Position numbers and translations under genes: made by a program
Notes under the pieces: generated by a model
Told to the model about the DNA's origin: nothing
Databases searched by the model: none
Seen by the model: the letters and a program-made list of their open reading frames with translations, nothing else
In this document: piece after piece, positions 26,256 to 35,305 of the stretch
Layout of the letters: the number at the start of each line of letters is the position of its first letter
Position numbering within the stretch: position 1 is the first letter of the stretch
Assembly: GCA_021811105.1 (NCBI GenBank)
Contig: JAJZPM010000003.1
Span: 62,001-126,000 of the forward strand
DNA from: Nitrospirota bacterium
Lineage (GTDB): Bacteria > Nitrospirota > Thermodesulfovibrionia > Thermodesulfovibrionales > UBA6898
Reading direction: 5' to 3'
Length of the DNA: 64,000 nt

Positions 26256-27070
26256 CTCCTTTGGTACACAACGACTTTATTCGTCACGTGGGGCTTAAAC
26301 GCGCGTGTCACATTGTGGAGGCTCTCCGAGGCGCCGATATAGAGATATCCCCCCGGCTTCAGGCAATCGTAGAGCAGGGAAACGGCCTTCTGTTTCGCCT
26401 TATCGTCGAAGTAGATAAGCACGTTCCTGCAGAAGATCACGTCATTGTCCCTTACCGTCCGCATCGCCTTTTCATCCATGAGGTTGACGTTCAGAAACTT
26501 CACTGAATCCCGCACCGTCCGTGACAGTTCATACTGATGTCCGTTCACCGTAAAGTACTTTTTCAGATACGGGGGCGCCACGTTCCTGACGGAATAGGAC
26601 GTGAAGACGCCTCTGCGCGCCGACTCCAGCACCGTCTCGCTGATGTCCGAGCCGACTATCGCCACGTTCAGGGAAGGCGCCTTTTCGATGAGAGCCATCC
26701 TGAGAGTATACGGCTCTTCGCCCGTAGAGCACGCGGCGCACCATATCTTCAGCCCCTGCGCACGGCGCTGGCTGAGGGGACCGCGGAGAACGGTGTCGAT
26801 AAGGAGGTCCAGGTGCTGGGGCTCCCTGAAAAAGAACGTTTCGTTCGTGGTAATGGCGTCATACAGACGGGCCAGGTCTCTGCCGTTACAGCCGTTCTGA
26901 ATGAACGCCAGATACTCTTCGTAGCTGTGCAGGTCCTTTTCCTGCAGAACGTGCGCCAGCCTGTTTTCGATAAGGTATTTCTTGACATCAGCGACATAGA
27001 TCCCGCACTTTCCGTAGATAAAGTCCCGGATCTGCCTGAACGTCGAGTCCTGGAGGACCGGCCCCGGCAT
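26252..27070 (-). CDS. cheR: Chemoreceptor methyltransferase CheR
   Basis: 272 residues; CheR N-terminal helical domain (FRQIRDFIYGKCGIYVADVK) and SAM-binding domain (GLKIWCAACSTGEEPYTLRM, VGSDISETVLESARRGVF, VIFCRNVLIYFDDKAKQKAV, GGYLYIGASESLHNVTRAF). It methylates receptor glutamates, opposing CheB. The start codon shares one base with the stop of the HEAT gene. Confidence 0.96.
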   Translation of the reverse strand: MPGPVLQDSTFRQIRDFIYGKCGIYVADVKKYLIENRLAHVLQEKDLHSYEEYLAFIQNGCNGRDLARLYDAITTNETFFFREPQHLDLLIDTVLRGPLSQRRAQGLKIWCAACSTGEEPYTLRMALIEKAPSLNVAIVGSDISETVLESARRGVFTSYSVRNVAPPYLKKYFTVNGHQYELSRTVRDSVKFLNVNLMDEKAMRTVRDNDVIFCRNVLIYFDDKAKQKAVSLLYDCLKPGGYLYIGASESLHNVTRAFKPHVTNKVVVYQRS

Positions 27071-28476
27071 TACCGTCCACCCGCGAGCAACTCGACCGTC
27101 TCCCTGACCGGGGTCTCAAACGTTCCGGAAACAGCCAGGAAACCCTCGCGGTCGATGGACAACAAGGCAGTCACCGCCTCGGTGATAATATCCTGACACT
27201 GCTCGCTCTTCAGCAGGTTCAGAATCGGCTCTATCGCCTCTCGCGCTCCGATCTTGCCGAGGGCAACCACCGCGGCCTTCCGTACATGACTGTCGCAGTC
27301 CTCCACCGCGCAGAGGAGAGCAGGCGTAGATTCCCCGTCTGCGATTTCTCCGAGGGCCGCAACGCTCGCCCTTCTCACATCTCTGACGTCGATCCGCGCA
27401 AGACGGATGAGGTCCTGCACCGCCTCGCGGCAGCGCAGGTCGCCAATGACATCGATGACAAGGACACGGCCGCGGAACCTGAGGTCCGGGTCCTTCAGCA
27501 GACCCGCCAAAACACCTGCGCATCCAGTCTCCATCAACGCGTTCCTGACCGCAAACAGGCGGTCCTCGCCTTCGGGGTCCGAAGGATCGAGGGAGCCTGC
27601 GGTATCCACGATCTCGCGGATATATGCGGCATTGCCGAAAGCCACGATCCCGCGCAGGCAGGTAATCCTTTCCTCCCAGCTGCCCTCCCTGAACATCTCC
27701 ATCAGCGCCTCGCCCACGCCTTCCACGCGCGGCACATTTCCCGTGAGCAGAAGACTCCTGATGACGGCCTGTTTTTCGAAGCCGCCGGTCTTCGGGAGAC
27801 ATGCGTGCAGCACCTCTGCCGCCCTGCAGCCACCGATGCGGCCCAGCGCCTCCACTGCGGCGCACCTGATCGTCTCGGAAGGCAGTGAAAGGATAGCCTC
27901 GATCGGACCGACCGCCGCCTCATCCCCGAGTTCGCCCAGCGCCTCTATCGCCGAGAAACATACCCATTCCTCGTCGCGGAGCGCCCTTACCAGATCCGGT
28001 ACTGACCCGCGCCAGGCGAGGATTCCCATCGCCTTGGCAGCCGAGGCGCGTACGTTCGGGTTCGGATCGCCGATGAGAGGACTGATCTGCGCCGGGTCCA
28101 CGCCTTCCCTGATGTCCATGAGGAGGTCGATACTGAATTTTCTCACGTCGTCGTCCTTGTCCTTCAGGAGGGGATACAAAAGGGGCACCGCAGTGGGGCC
28201 GATTTCACGGAGTATGATAATTGCGATATTGCGCAGACAGGCGTCCTCCCTGAGGAGGGGGAGCGTCATATATGCGGTCGTCTCCCCACCGATGCCGCTG
28301 AGAGACCGCATGGCGGCGTCCTGCACCCCGGGGCTTTCGTCCCGCAACGCCCTGATGAGCGGATAGACGGCGCGCTCGTCCGCCTCTGCCAGGGAATCGG
28401 CAGCCGCGCGGCGGCGCGTCGCGTCGCCATCGACAAGGTCGTGCAGCAACCGGCTAAGTTTCCGGGAATTCATCAT
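27070..28476 (-). CDS. HEAT-repeat protein of the chemotaxis operon
   Basis: 468 residues made of about twelve HEAT/PBS-lyase-type repeats (for example AVYPLIRALRDESPGVQDAA, PNVRASAAKAMGILAWRGSV, VRRASVAALGEIADGESTPA, VRKAAVVALGKIGAREAIEP). No catalytic residues or signal peptide. Such repeats form a curved binding surface. Proteins of this type occur in chemotaxis operons of several deltaproteobacterial groups, but the partner is not established. It is 6 bases downstream of fliA. Confidence 0.88.
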   Translation of the reverse strand: MMNSRKLSRLLHDLVDGDATRRRAAADSLAEADERAVYPLIRALRDESPGVQDAAMRSLSGIGGETTAYMTLPLLREDACLRNIAIIILREIGPTAVPLLYPLLKDKDDDVRKFSIDLLMDIREGVDPAQISPLIGDPNPNVRASAAKAMGILAWRGSVPDLVRALRDEEWVCFSAIEALGELGDEAAVGPIEAILSLPSETIRCAAVEALGRIGGCRAAEVLHACLPKTGGFEKQAVIRSLLLTGNVPRVEGVGEALMEMFREGSWEERITCLRGIVAFGNAAYIREIVDTAGSLDPSDPEGEDRLFAVRNALMETGCAGVLAGLLKDPDLRFRGRVLVIDVIGDLRCREAVQDLIRLARIDVRDVRRASVAALGEIADGESTPALLCAVEDCDSHVRKAAVVALGKIGAREAIEPILNLLKSEQCQDIITEAVTALLSIDREGFLAVSGTFETPVRETVELLAGGR

Positions 28477-28482
28477 ATCCCC

Positions 28483-29289
28483 TTATCGTCCCCTTGCGGT
28501 GCACACTTTAGCTTTCTGTTCCGCATCCAGTTTGGCCTTCAGCCTGATCAGCGCCTGCGTGTGGATCTGACAGACCCTCCCCTCGGTGAGGTTCATGACC
28601 TTGCCGATCTCCTTCATCGTCATCTCTTCCCAGTAATAGAGAGAGAGAAGAAGTTGCTCTTTCCCGGCCAGTTCTCCGATCAGTCGCGCAAGCATCTCCT
28701 TCTGCTCCCGGGTCTCGACGAGCCCGAAGGGGCTTTCCGCACGGACATCAGGTATGCACTCCATTATGTCCGGTCCCCCTTCGCGCCCGCCGTTAGCATC
28801 GAAGTCCTCGAAGCGGAGCGACACGGAGCCGTTTGCGTCGCTCAGCGTCTTGTAGTACTCGTCGAGGGAAATATTCATGGCCCCGGCCACCTCTTCGTCC
28901 TCAGGCGCCCTCCCCAGTTCCCGCTCCAGTTCTCCATGCGCCTCCTTGACCGCGGTGATCCTCTTTTTGAGGGAACGGGGGACCCAGTCCATGGCCCTCA
29001 GTTCATCGAGCATCGCCCCCTTGATCCTGAACTCGGCATAGGTCTTGAGCTTGGAACGGCCCTGCTCGAATTTTTCGAGCGCGTCCATAAGGCCCATGAG
29101 CCCGACACAGGCGAGGTCGTCGATGGTAAGCGACGGCGGGAGCCTCCACGCCAGGCGGGCGGCCGTATATTTTATGAGCGGCAGAAATTCCTTAATGACT
29201 TGCTCTTTTTCCTCTTCGGACATCGCAGTGCTGTACATAGGTGGCATCACCCCCTTCTCATTTTCGTCTTTCCTCTTTGCGCGGATCAT
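28483..29289 (-). CDS. fliA: Flagellar sigma factor FliA (sigma-28)
   Basis: 268 residues with sigma regions 2 (LACVGLMGLMDALEKFEQGR, YAEFRIKGAMLDELRAMDWV), 3 (AHGELERELGRAPEDEEVAG) and 4 (LLSLYYWEEMTMKEIGKVMN, EGRVCQIHTQALIRLKAKL). It directs RNA polymerase to late flagellar and chemotaxis promoters, three of which are visible in this window. The ATG overlaps the flhG stop (ATGA) and has GGAGGG upstream. Its own transcription probably comes from the sigma-54-like site before fliL. Confidence 0.97.
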   Translation of the reverse strand: MIRAKRKDENEKGVMPPMYSTAMSEEEKEQVIKEFLPLIKYTAARLAWRLPPSLTIDDLACVGLMGLMDALEKFEQGRSKLKTYAEFRIKGAMLDELRAMDWVPRSLKKRITAVKEAHGELERELGRAPEDEEVAGAMNISLDEYYKTLSDANGSVSLRFEDFDANGGREGGPDIMECIPDVRAESPFGLVETREQKEMLARLIGELAGKEQLLLSLYYWEEMTMKEIGKVMNLTEGRVCQIHTQALIRLKAKLDAEQKAKVCTARGR

Positions 29290-30122
29290 GCCGGCACCCT
29301 CCGCTCAGCGCTCAGCAGGGTCCCCAGGAAAAGCTGGAGCGACCCCTTCACCTTCCCGCCGTTTTCGCCGATGATCTTCGCGGCGATCTCCCTTATGTGC
29401 ACCGATGCGCTGCTCGACGGGAACAGGTCGACGCAGGCCCTCTGCGCGAGGACCGCCTTCCGCACCGAGACGTCATTGGGGATGAACCCCAAATAGTCCA
29501 GCGAGATGCTCAGGAACTTTTCGGCCGCGAGTGAGAGGCGCCGGAAAACCTCCACTGCATCGGACGAATGATTGGCGCCGTTAACAAGGATCCTGAAGTC
29601 CTTCTCCTGATAACGCGTAAACAACACCTTGATCAGGGCGTAAGCGTCGGTCAGCGACGTCGGCTCCGGCGTCACGATCACGACCGTTTCCTGCGAGGCG
29701 ACACAGAAGAACGCCACGTTCGGCGAAATACCCGCGCCGGCATCGATCAGGAGGTAGTCGATATCGCGACCGAAGGCATCGAACTCTTCTATCAGCTTCA
29801 TGCGCTGGAACTCATTGAGGTGGGTCAGTTCCTGGACCCCGGAGCTTGCGGGCAGAAGCATGATGCCGTATGGCCCGCGGATGATGACGTCCCGCAGCGA
29901 TTTCTCCCCGCTCAGGACGTGTTGAATGTTGTATTTCGGCGCGAGGTCGAGCAGGACATCGATATTGCTGAGGCCAAGGTCCGCATCGAGGATGAGCACC
30001 TCCTTGCCCGCCTTTCTGAGCGCGATCGACAGGTTGGCGACCGTGTTGGACTTGCCGACGCCCCCCTTTCCGCTCGCCACCGTGATCGTGCGCACCGCCC
30101 CGCGCCGTCCTTCCTGCTTCAT
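29286..30122 (-). CDS. flhG: MinD/ParA-type flagellar number regulator FlhG (FleN)
   Basis: 278 residues; deviant Walker A ASGKGGVGKSNTVANLSIAL, switch regions LILDADLGLSNIDVLLDLAP and YLLIDAGAGISPNVAFF. No N-terminal DQAxxLR-like activator helix for FlhF is evident, the protein beginning MKQEGRRGAVRTITVASGKG. FlhG limits flagellar number and, in FlrA/FleQ systems, acts on the master regulator. Start overlaps flhF stop by 4 bases. Confidence 0.95.
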   Translation of the reverse strand: MKQEGRRGAVRTITVASGKGGVGKSNTVANLSIALRKAGKEVLILDADLGLSNIDVLLDLAPKYNIQHVLSGEKSLRDVIIRGPYGIMLLPASSGVQELTHLNEFQRMKLIEEFDAFGRDIDYLLIDAGAGISPNVAFFCVASQETVVIVTPEPTSLTDAYALIKVLFTRYQEKDFRILVNGANHSSDAVEVFRRLSLAAEKFLSISLDYLGFIPNDVSVRKAVLAQRACVDLFPSSSASVHIREIAAKIIGENGGKVKGSLQLFLGTLLSAERRVPA

Positions 30123-31210
30123 GACTGCAGTCCTTCCCCGAGAATCATGGCGGCAAGGCCGCTGCTCGTCGAGAACCGGATGTCCTGGGGGACTTTTTGC
30201 CCCGTGGTGATATAGGCGACGGGTTTCTTGTATTTGGTGGCGAGGTTGTAAATAGATCCGAACCTGACGGCTTCATCGACCTTCGTAAACCCGAGGCAGT
30301 CTATCCTGCAGGCGTCGTAGTGCCGGTACGCCATCCAGAGAAATTCGTCGTCGCAGTTTGCGCTCAGGAGGAGGTGCGTCTCCAGGGGAAAACCGAGGTC
30401 GGCGAGCGACCGCAGCTCTTCCAGGGAGCCCTTGTCTTTGGGGTTCCTGCCAGGAGTATCGATAAAGATGGCATCCCTGGAGGCGTACTTCGAGAGGCTC
30501 CGCCTGAGTTCGTCACGCGACGATACCGTGTCCAGCGGAATGCCGATTATACGCGAATAAATCCTGAGCTGTTCACTGGCACCGACCCGGTAGGTATCGA
30601 GGTTGATCAGCGCCGCCTTCTTTCCCTTCTTCACAGACCGCGCCGCGAGTTTCGCAATCGTCGTCGTCTTCCCGACCCCCGTCGGCCCCACGACGGCGAC
30701 CGCCTTCTGCATCTCGCTCTCGCTGCGTGTTCTGATATTGCGCGCCAGTGCGCCGGTGATGTCCCCGGGGCCCGGCGCCGCAGCAGAAAGCCCTATGGCA
30801 AGGTCCGGACGGACGGCGCATTTTCTGAGATACTGATACACCTTCTTTTTCTCATCGGGGAGAGAACGCCTCATGCTGCTGAGTCTCATATCATTCATCA
30901 TGTTCCTGATGCCCTCGATCTCCTCTCTCAGCCCTTTCATGTCCGGGGCCTCCGGCGAGACGGTCGTCTGCGCTGCCGTCGCCGGCCCTTTGCATTGCCA
31001 CTCTGCAGCCCCGCCGGGCCGAAGTGCGCCTGCGGCGCATTCCTCCGGCCGGCCGCCGATATCGTAATCGACAGCAGCGGTCACCTCCACCGAGGGGGTG
31101 ATCCCCCGGCGCTCGTTCGTCCCGAGGATTACCGCATCGTCGCCCATTTCTTTCTTGACGAGGCAGAGGGCCTCCCTGAACGTTTTGGCCCTGAATTTCT
31201 TAATCTTCAT
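30119..31210 (-). CDS. flhF: Flagellar placement GTPase FlhF
   Basis: 363 residues, SRP-type GTPase: N-terminal basic part (MKIKKFRAKTFREALCLVKK), P-loop VVGPTGVGKTTTIAKLAARS, LINLDTYRVGASEQLRIYSR, FIDTPGRNPKDKG and CLGFTKVDEAVRFGSIYNLA. FlhF sets the site, often polar, of new flagella. The start overlaps the flhA end by 11 bases. With FlhG it suggests a polar or strictly counted flagellation pattern. Confidence 0.96.
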   Translation of the reverse strand: MKIKKFRAKTFREALCLVKKEMGDDAVILGTNERRGITPSVEVTAAVDYDIGGRPEECAAGALRPGGAAEWQCKGPATAAQTTVSPEAPDMKGLREEIEGIRNMMNDMRLSSMRRSLPDEKKKVYQYLRKCAVRPDLAIGLSAAAPGPGDITGALARNIRTRSESEMQKAVAVVGPTGVGKTTTIAKLAARSVKKGKKAALINLDTYRVGASEQLRIYSRIIGIPLDTVSSRDELRRSLSKYASRDAIFIDTPGRNPKDKGSLEELRSLADLGFPLETHLLLSANCDDEFLWMAYRHYDACRIDCLGFTKVDEAVRFGSIYNLATKYKKPVAYITTGQKVPQDIRFSTSSGLAAMILGEGLQS

Positions 31211-33233
31211 ATCGCACCATCCCTAAGGTATAAAGTTTTATGGAGGGAGGGACCTCGGCATTCGAAAGCACCACGGAGGAGGGAAGGAACTTTTCCAGGA
31301 ACCTCATGAGGAACCTCCTCACCTGCACGGAACAGAGGATGACCGGCTGCACGCCCCGGAACCGCTCGCTGTCGAGGACCCTCTCTATTCCCTTCAGAAG
31401 CTTCGTCGCAAGGTCCGGGCTGATGACGCCCCCGGATTCCATCGCCTGCGCCAGGGCCATTTCGAACTTCGGGTCGAGGGTAAGCACGGGCAGATTCCCC
31501 TCCGAAGAGAGATACTTTCTCGTTATGTGCCGCGCCAGCGCGTGCCTGCTGTATTCGGTCAGAAGTTCGATGTCCTTTGTCTGGGGCGCGTAGTCGAGCA
31601 GAGTCTCAAGGATCTGGACGATATCGTTGATCGGCACCCGCTCCTTCAGCAGGTTCTGAAGAACGCGCTGCACCCCGCCCAAAGTAAGGTGGACCGGGAC
31701 GAGCTCGTCCAGGATCTTAGGGTAGTTTTTGGCGACGTTGTCGAGGATGTTCTGGACTTCGGTCCGCGTAAGCAGTTCCCATGCATGGGACCTGATCACT
31801 TCCGTCAGGTGAGTCGCGATCACGGTCGCCGGGTCGACGACCATGAACCCGGCCGCCTGCGCGCGCTCCGTCTCCTTTTCCCCGATCCAGTATGCCGGCA
31901 TGCCGAAGGCGGGCTCCCTGGTGGGCACCCCTTCTATACGGTCCGCTTTGCCCGAGGCGACCGCAAGCATATGGTCCTTCATGATCTCGCCCTTGGCTGT
32001 CTCAAGCCCGCGCAGCGAAAAGCTGTATTCGTGCGGACGCAGCCGGAGGTTGTCCTTGATGTGGATCGGGGGCACCACGAATCCCATCTCCGAGGCGAGT
32101 TGCCGCCGCATCGCCTTTATCTTCGCCAGGAGTTCGCCCCGGCCTTCCTCCACCAGCTGGATAAGTCCGTACCCGATCTCGAGCGTGAGCGGCTCTATTT
32201 CCATGTAGGACTCTATCTTCGGTTCTTCGGGGGCCTTCTCCGCCTGGACCGTCTCGGCCGCCTCCTCGGGCATATTGAGAATGAAATAGGCAAAGCCCCC
32301 GGCCGCCGCAGAGATGAGCAGAAACGGTATGTGGGGCAATCCCGGCACGATGCCGAAGACGAAGAGGATGCCGGAGGTAGTGACGAGTGCCCTCGGGTTG
32401 AGCAGCACCTGCCTGGTGATGTCCCTTCCCAGATCGGTCTCTTTTCCGGCCCGGGTGACGACCATACCGGCCGCGGTAGAAACCAGCAGCGCCGGGATCT
32501 GCGCGACGAGGCCCTCGCCGATCGTCAGAATGGTGTAGGTGCCGGCGGCCGCACTCAAGGTCATCCCGTGCTGAAGCACGCCGATCACCAGGCCGCCAAG
32601 GATATTGATCGCGGTGATGACGACCCCTGCTATCGCGTCGCCCCGCACGAATTTGCTGGCGCCGTCCATGGCGCCGTAAAAGTCGGCCTCCTGGGCGATG
32701 ACCGAACGCCTCCGCCGCGCCTCTCCCTCGTCTATCAGCCCGGTATTGAGATCGGCGTCGATCGCCATCTGCTTCCCCGGCATCGCGTCGAGGGTAAACC
32801 TGGCCGCGACCTCGGCGATCCTGCCGGCGCCCTTGGTGATGACCACAAAATTGATGACGACGAGAATAAGGAAGATGATGAAGCCGACCGCATAATTCCC
32901 GCCGACAACGAAATTGCCGAAGGCCATGATCACGTGGCCGGCCGCGGCCGTTCCCTCCCCCCCCTTCAGGAGAATAAGTCGCGTCGAGGCGATATTGAGG
33001 GCGAGACGGTAGAGCGTCGTCATAAGCAGAAGGGACGGGAAGACCGAAAAATCCAGCGGCTTCTGGATAAAGATCGAAGTGATCAGGATGACAAGCGACA
33101 GCGCGATCGAGACAGAAAGTAGGATATCGAGCAGAATCGGGGGAAGGGGAACGATCATCATGCCGAGTATGGCGACGATCGCTGCCCCGATAAGCACGTC
33201 CCCTCGTCTTCCGATAAATTCGAGTATATTCAT
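31200..33233 (-). CDS. flhA: Flagellar export gate protein FlhA
   Basis: 677 residues, normal for FlhA. Eight membrane segments in the first 320 residues, the FHIPEP-type signature region (GKQMAIDADLNTGLIDEGEA, MDGASKFVRGDAIAGVVITA) and a large cytoplasmic domain that binds substrates and chaperones. It is the core of the export gate and uses the proton motive force. Start overlaps flhB stop by 4 bases. Confidence 0.97.
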   Translation of the reverse strand: MNILEFIGRRGDVLIGAAIVAILGMMIVPLPPILLDILLSVSIALSLVILITSIFIQKPLDFSVFPSLLLMTTLYRLALNIASTRLILLKGGEGTAAAGHVIMAFGNFVVGGNYAVGFIIFLILVVINFVVITKGAGRIAEVAARFTLDAMPGKQMAIDADLNTGLIDEGEARRRRSVIAQEADFYGAMDGASKFVRGDAIAGVVITAINILGGLVIGVLQHGMTLSAAAGTYTILTIGEGLVAQIPALLVSTAAGMVVTRAGKETDLGRDITRQVLLNPRALVTTSGILFVFGIVPGLPHIPFLLISAAAGGFAYFILNMPEEAAETVQAEKAPEEPKIESYMEIEPLTLEIGYGLIQLVEEGRGELLAKIKAMRRQLASEMGFVVPPIHIKDNLRLRPHEYSFSLRGLETAKGEIMKDHMLAVASGKADRIEGVPTREPAFGMPAYWIGEKETERAQAAGFMVVDPATVIATHLTEVIRSHAWELLTRTEVQNILDNVAKNYPKILDELVPVHLTLGGVQRVLQNLLKERVPINDIVQILETLLDYAPQTKDIELLTEYSRHALARHITRKYLSSEGNLPVLTLDPKFEMALAQAMESGGVISPDLATKLLKGIERVLDSERFRGVQPVILCSVQVRRFLMRFLEKFLPSSVVLSNAEVPPSIKLYTLGMVRYED

Positions 33234-34267
33234 GCACGTCTCTCCTTGAGCTTCGCAATGTAGGCGAGGATCTTCGCCACTGCGCGGTAGAGCTCCTCGG
33301 GTATGGCGGCGCCGATCTCCATCCTGTAAAGGACCCTGGCAAGCGGCTTGTCCTCCACGATAGGCACCCGGTGTCTGCGCGCCACTTCCTTGATTCTCTC
33401 CGCGAGGTGCTCGGCCCCCTTGGCGGCTATCCGGGGCGCGTGCATCTTGCCGTCCTCGTACAGGAGGGCCACGGCGAGATGCACGGGGTTGGTGATCACC
33501 ACCGTTGCCTTCGGGACCTGCTGCATCATCCTCTTTCTCGCCATCTCGCGCTGGATGCTTCTTACGCGGGACTTGACCAGCGGGTTGCCTTCGGATTCCT
33601 TCATTTCGTCTTTTACTTCTTCTTTCGTCATCCGGATCGACCGCTCATACCGCCAGCGTTCCAGGAAAACGTCCGCGATACCGACTATGAAGAAACAGGC
33701 AAAGCCATACTCGATCGCCTTCAGCACCACCTTACCGGCCGAGCGGGAGAGCACGCCGATTCCCATCTCCATGAGAGGGGGCAGCTGCCGCAGGGAGCCT
33801 TTGACGACGAAGTAAAACAGACAACCGCCTATGAGGAATTTCACGAGGCTTTTCACCACCTCGGCAAGCCCCGAAGCCGAAAAGAGGTTTTTCAGTCCGT
33901 TCAGCGGGTTGATCTTCTCGAGGTCCATTTTCAGCGGCTTCGTGACGATCCCGCCCTGCAGGAGATTGCCTCCCACGCCGAACAGCAGGGCTATGCCGAG
34001 AAACGGAAGCATGATGAGCATCGCTTCAACTGACGACTTTCTCAGCACGGTAAAAGGGTCGGTCCCGTACCGCATGTCGAGGAGTCCGCCCACGGTCTTC
34101 ATCATGCCGGTCATCACATAGCCTCCTGCTGCGGCAAAGACGAGTACGACACCGCCTGTTCCGGCGATCCCGCCCAGATCCTTGCTCCTCGGGATCCGCC
34201 CTTCTTCGCGGGCCTTTTCCCTTCGGCGGGGTGTGGCCTGCTCTGTCCGTTCCTCGAATTCCGACAT
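33230..34267 (-). CDS. flhB: Flagellar export specificity switch FlhB
   Basis: 345 residues: basic N-terminus (QATPRRREKAREEGRIPRSK), four membrane segments and the cytoplasmic switch domain (VVITNPVHLAVALLYEDGKM, PIVEDKPLARVLYRMEIGAA, IPEELYRAVAKILAYIAKL). The autocleavage motif, usually NPTH, reads NPVH; Asn, Pro and His are kept. FlhB changes export from rod/hook to filament substrates after signal from FliK. Confidence 0.97.
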   Translation of the reverse strand: MSEFEERTEQATPRRREKAREEGRIPRSKDLGGIAGTGGVVLVFAAAGGYVMTGMMKTVGGLLDMRYGTDPFTVLRKSSVEAMLIMLPFLGIALLFGVGGNLLQGGIVTKPLKMDLEKINPLNGLKNLFSASGLAEVVKSLVKFLIGGCLFYFVVKGSLRQLPPLMEMGIGVLSRSAGKVVLKAIEYGFACFFIVGIADVFLERWRYERSIRMTKEEVKDEMKESEGNPLVKSRVRSIQREMARKRMMQQVPKATVVITNPVHLAVALLYEDGKMHAPRIAAKGAEHLAERIKEVARRHRVPIVEDKPLARVLYRMEIGAAIPEELYRAVAKILAYIAKLKERRA

Positions 34268-34277
34268 GCTCCCCCCA

Positions 34278-35039
34278 TTACCGCCCGGCCGCCGTCATTG
34301 TCCTCAGCATATTGTCCCTGATCCCTCCGAAAGATCCTTCCATGACGTGCATGAAAACCGGGAGGCTTAGGAGCATTATCAGGAACCCGACCGCGATATA
34401 AAGCGCAAAACTGACGAAAAAGATATTCATCTGCGGGGCCGCCTTGTACAGGAAACCCAGGAGGAAGTTGGTCACGACGAGGCCAACCACGACGGGAGCG
34501 GCCAGCTTGACCGCAAGGACGAACATCTTCCCTCCCAGCGAGATGGCCTGCCGCAGCAGGTCGTCCGTATTGAGGCGCCCTATCGGAACGATCTCGTAGC
34601 TGCGGACAAATACATAGATGAGATCGTGATGGCCGTCCACAGCGAGGAAGAGGAGCATGGCGACAATGCCCTGGAACCGCGCGATCTCGGTCGACTGGCC
34701 CAGTTCAGGGTTGAAGACGCTCGCGATCGAAAGTCCCATGGCGTTGCTGATCGTCTGCCCCGCAGCCTCCACCGCAAGGAATACGAACCTCACCGCGAGC
34801 GCGAGAGTCACCGAAAACATGACCTCGCGCATAACGACCAGCGGCAGGGCGCCGTCGGCGACCCGCACCTGCACCACCGGGGTAAGCACCATGGCGACAG
34901 CCACGGCAACGCCGATCTTGAATGTGGGAGGAAAGTTCCCGCTCCCGAAAAAAGGGACCACCGAGAAGAAGACGCCGACGCGGAGCAGAATGAAGAGAAA
35001 GTCCGGCAGGTAATGGGCAAGTGAGGACAGGTTCGTCAT
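34278..35039 (-). CDS. fliR: Flagellar export protein FliR
   Basis: 253 residues from ATG 35039, which overlaps the fliQ stop (ATGA); the longer frame to 35126 lies inside fliQ. Six hydrophobic segments (LPDFLFILLRVGVFFSVVPF, VVGLVVTNFLLGFLYKAAPQ, FALYIAVGFLIMLLSLPVFM). FliR joins FliP and FliQ in the export gate core. Confidence 0.95.
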   Translation of the reverse strand: MTNLSSLAHYLPDFLFILLRVGVFFSVVPFFGSGNFPPTFKIGVAVAVAMVLTPVVQVRVADGALPLVVMREVMFSVTLALAVRFVFLAVEAAGQTISNAMGLSIASVFNPELGQSTEIARFQGIVAMLLFLAVDGHHDLIYVFVRSYEIVPIGRLNTDDLLRQAISLGGKMFVLAVKLAAPVVVGLVVTNFLLGFLYKAAPQMNIFFVSFALYIAVGFLIMLLSLPVFMHVMEGSFGGIRDNMLRTMTAAGR

Positions 35040-35305
35040 CGCACGTATACCGGGATGTTCTCGATGAGGTTCTTCGTAAAGGAGATCAGGACGCTCGATA
35101 TCCAGGGAAGAAGAATGAAGAGGCATAAAAAGACCGCGACGATTTTCGGGACGAACGTGAGCGTGAACTCCTGTATCTGCGTGATCGCCTGAAAGAAGCT
35201 GATGACCAGTCCGACGGCAAGACTCACCAGCAGCGCGGGGCCCGCCGCGAGGAGGAGCGTCCTGATCGCCTGGCCGGAAAGCTCTCTGATGAATTCTACG
35301 GTCAA
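35036..35305 (-). CDS. fliQ: Flagellar export protein FliQ, TTG start
   Basis: 89 residues, the standard FliQ length, if started at TTG 35305, which has GAGGAG six bases upstream and overlaps the fliP stop (TTGA). The longer frame to 35344 lacks such support. Two membrane helices (AIRTLLLAAGPALLVSLAVG and VAVFLCLFILLPWISSVLI) as expected. Confidence 0.95.
   Translation of the reverse strand: MTVEFIRELSGQAIRTLLLAAGPALLVSLAVGLVISFFQAITQIQEFTLTFVPKIVAVFLCLFILLPWISSVLISFTKNLIENIPVYVR

Noticed and set aside
31527-33122. Long plus-strand frame of 531 codons opposite flhA
   Set aside because: Shadow of the GC-rich flhA gene; the translation is rich in Arg, Asp and His and resembles no protein.
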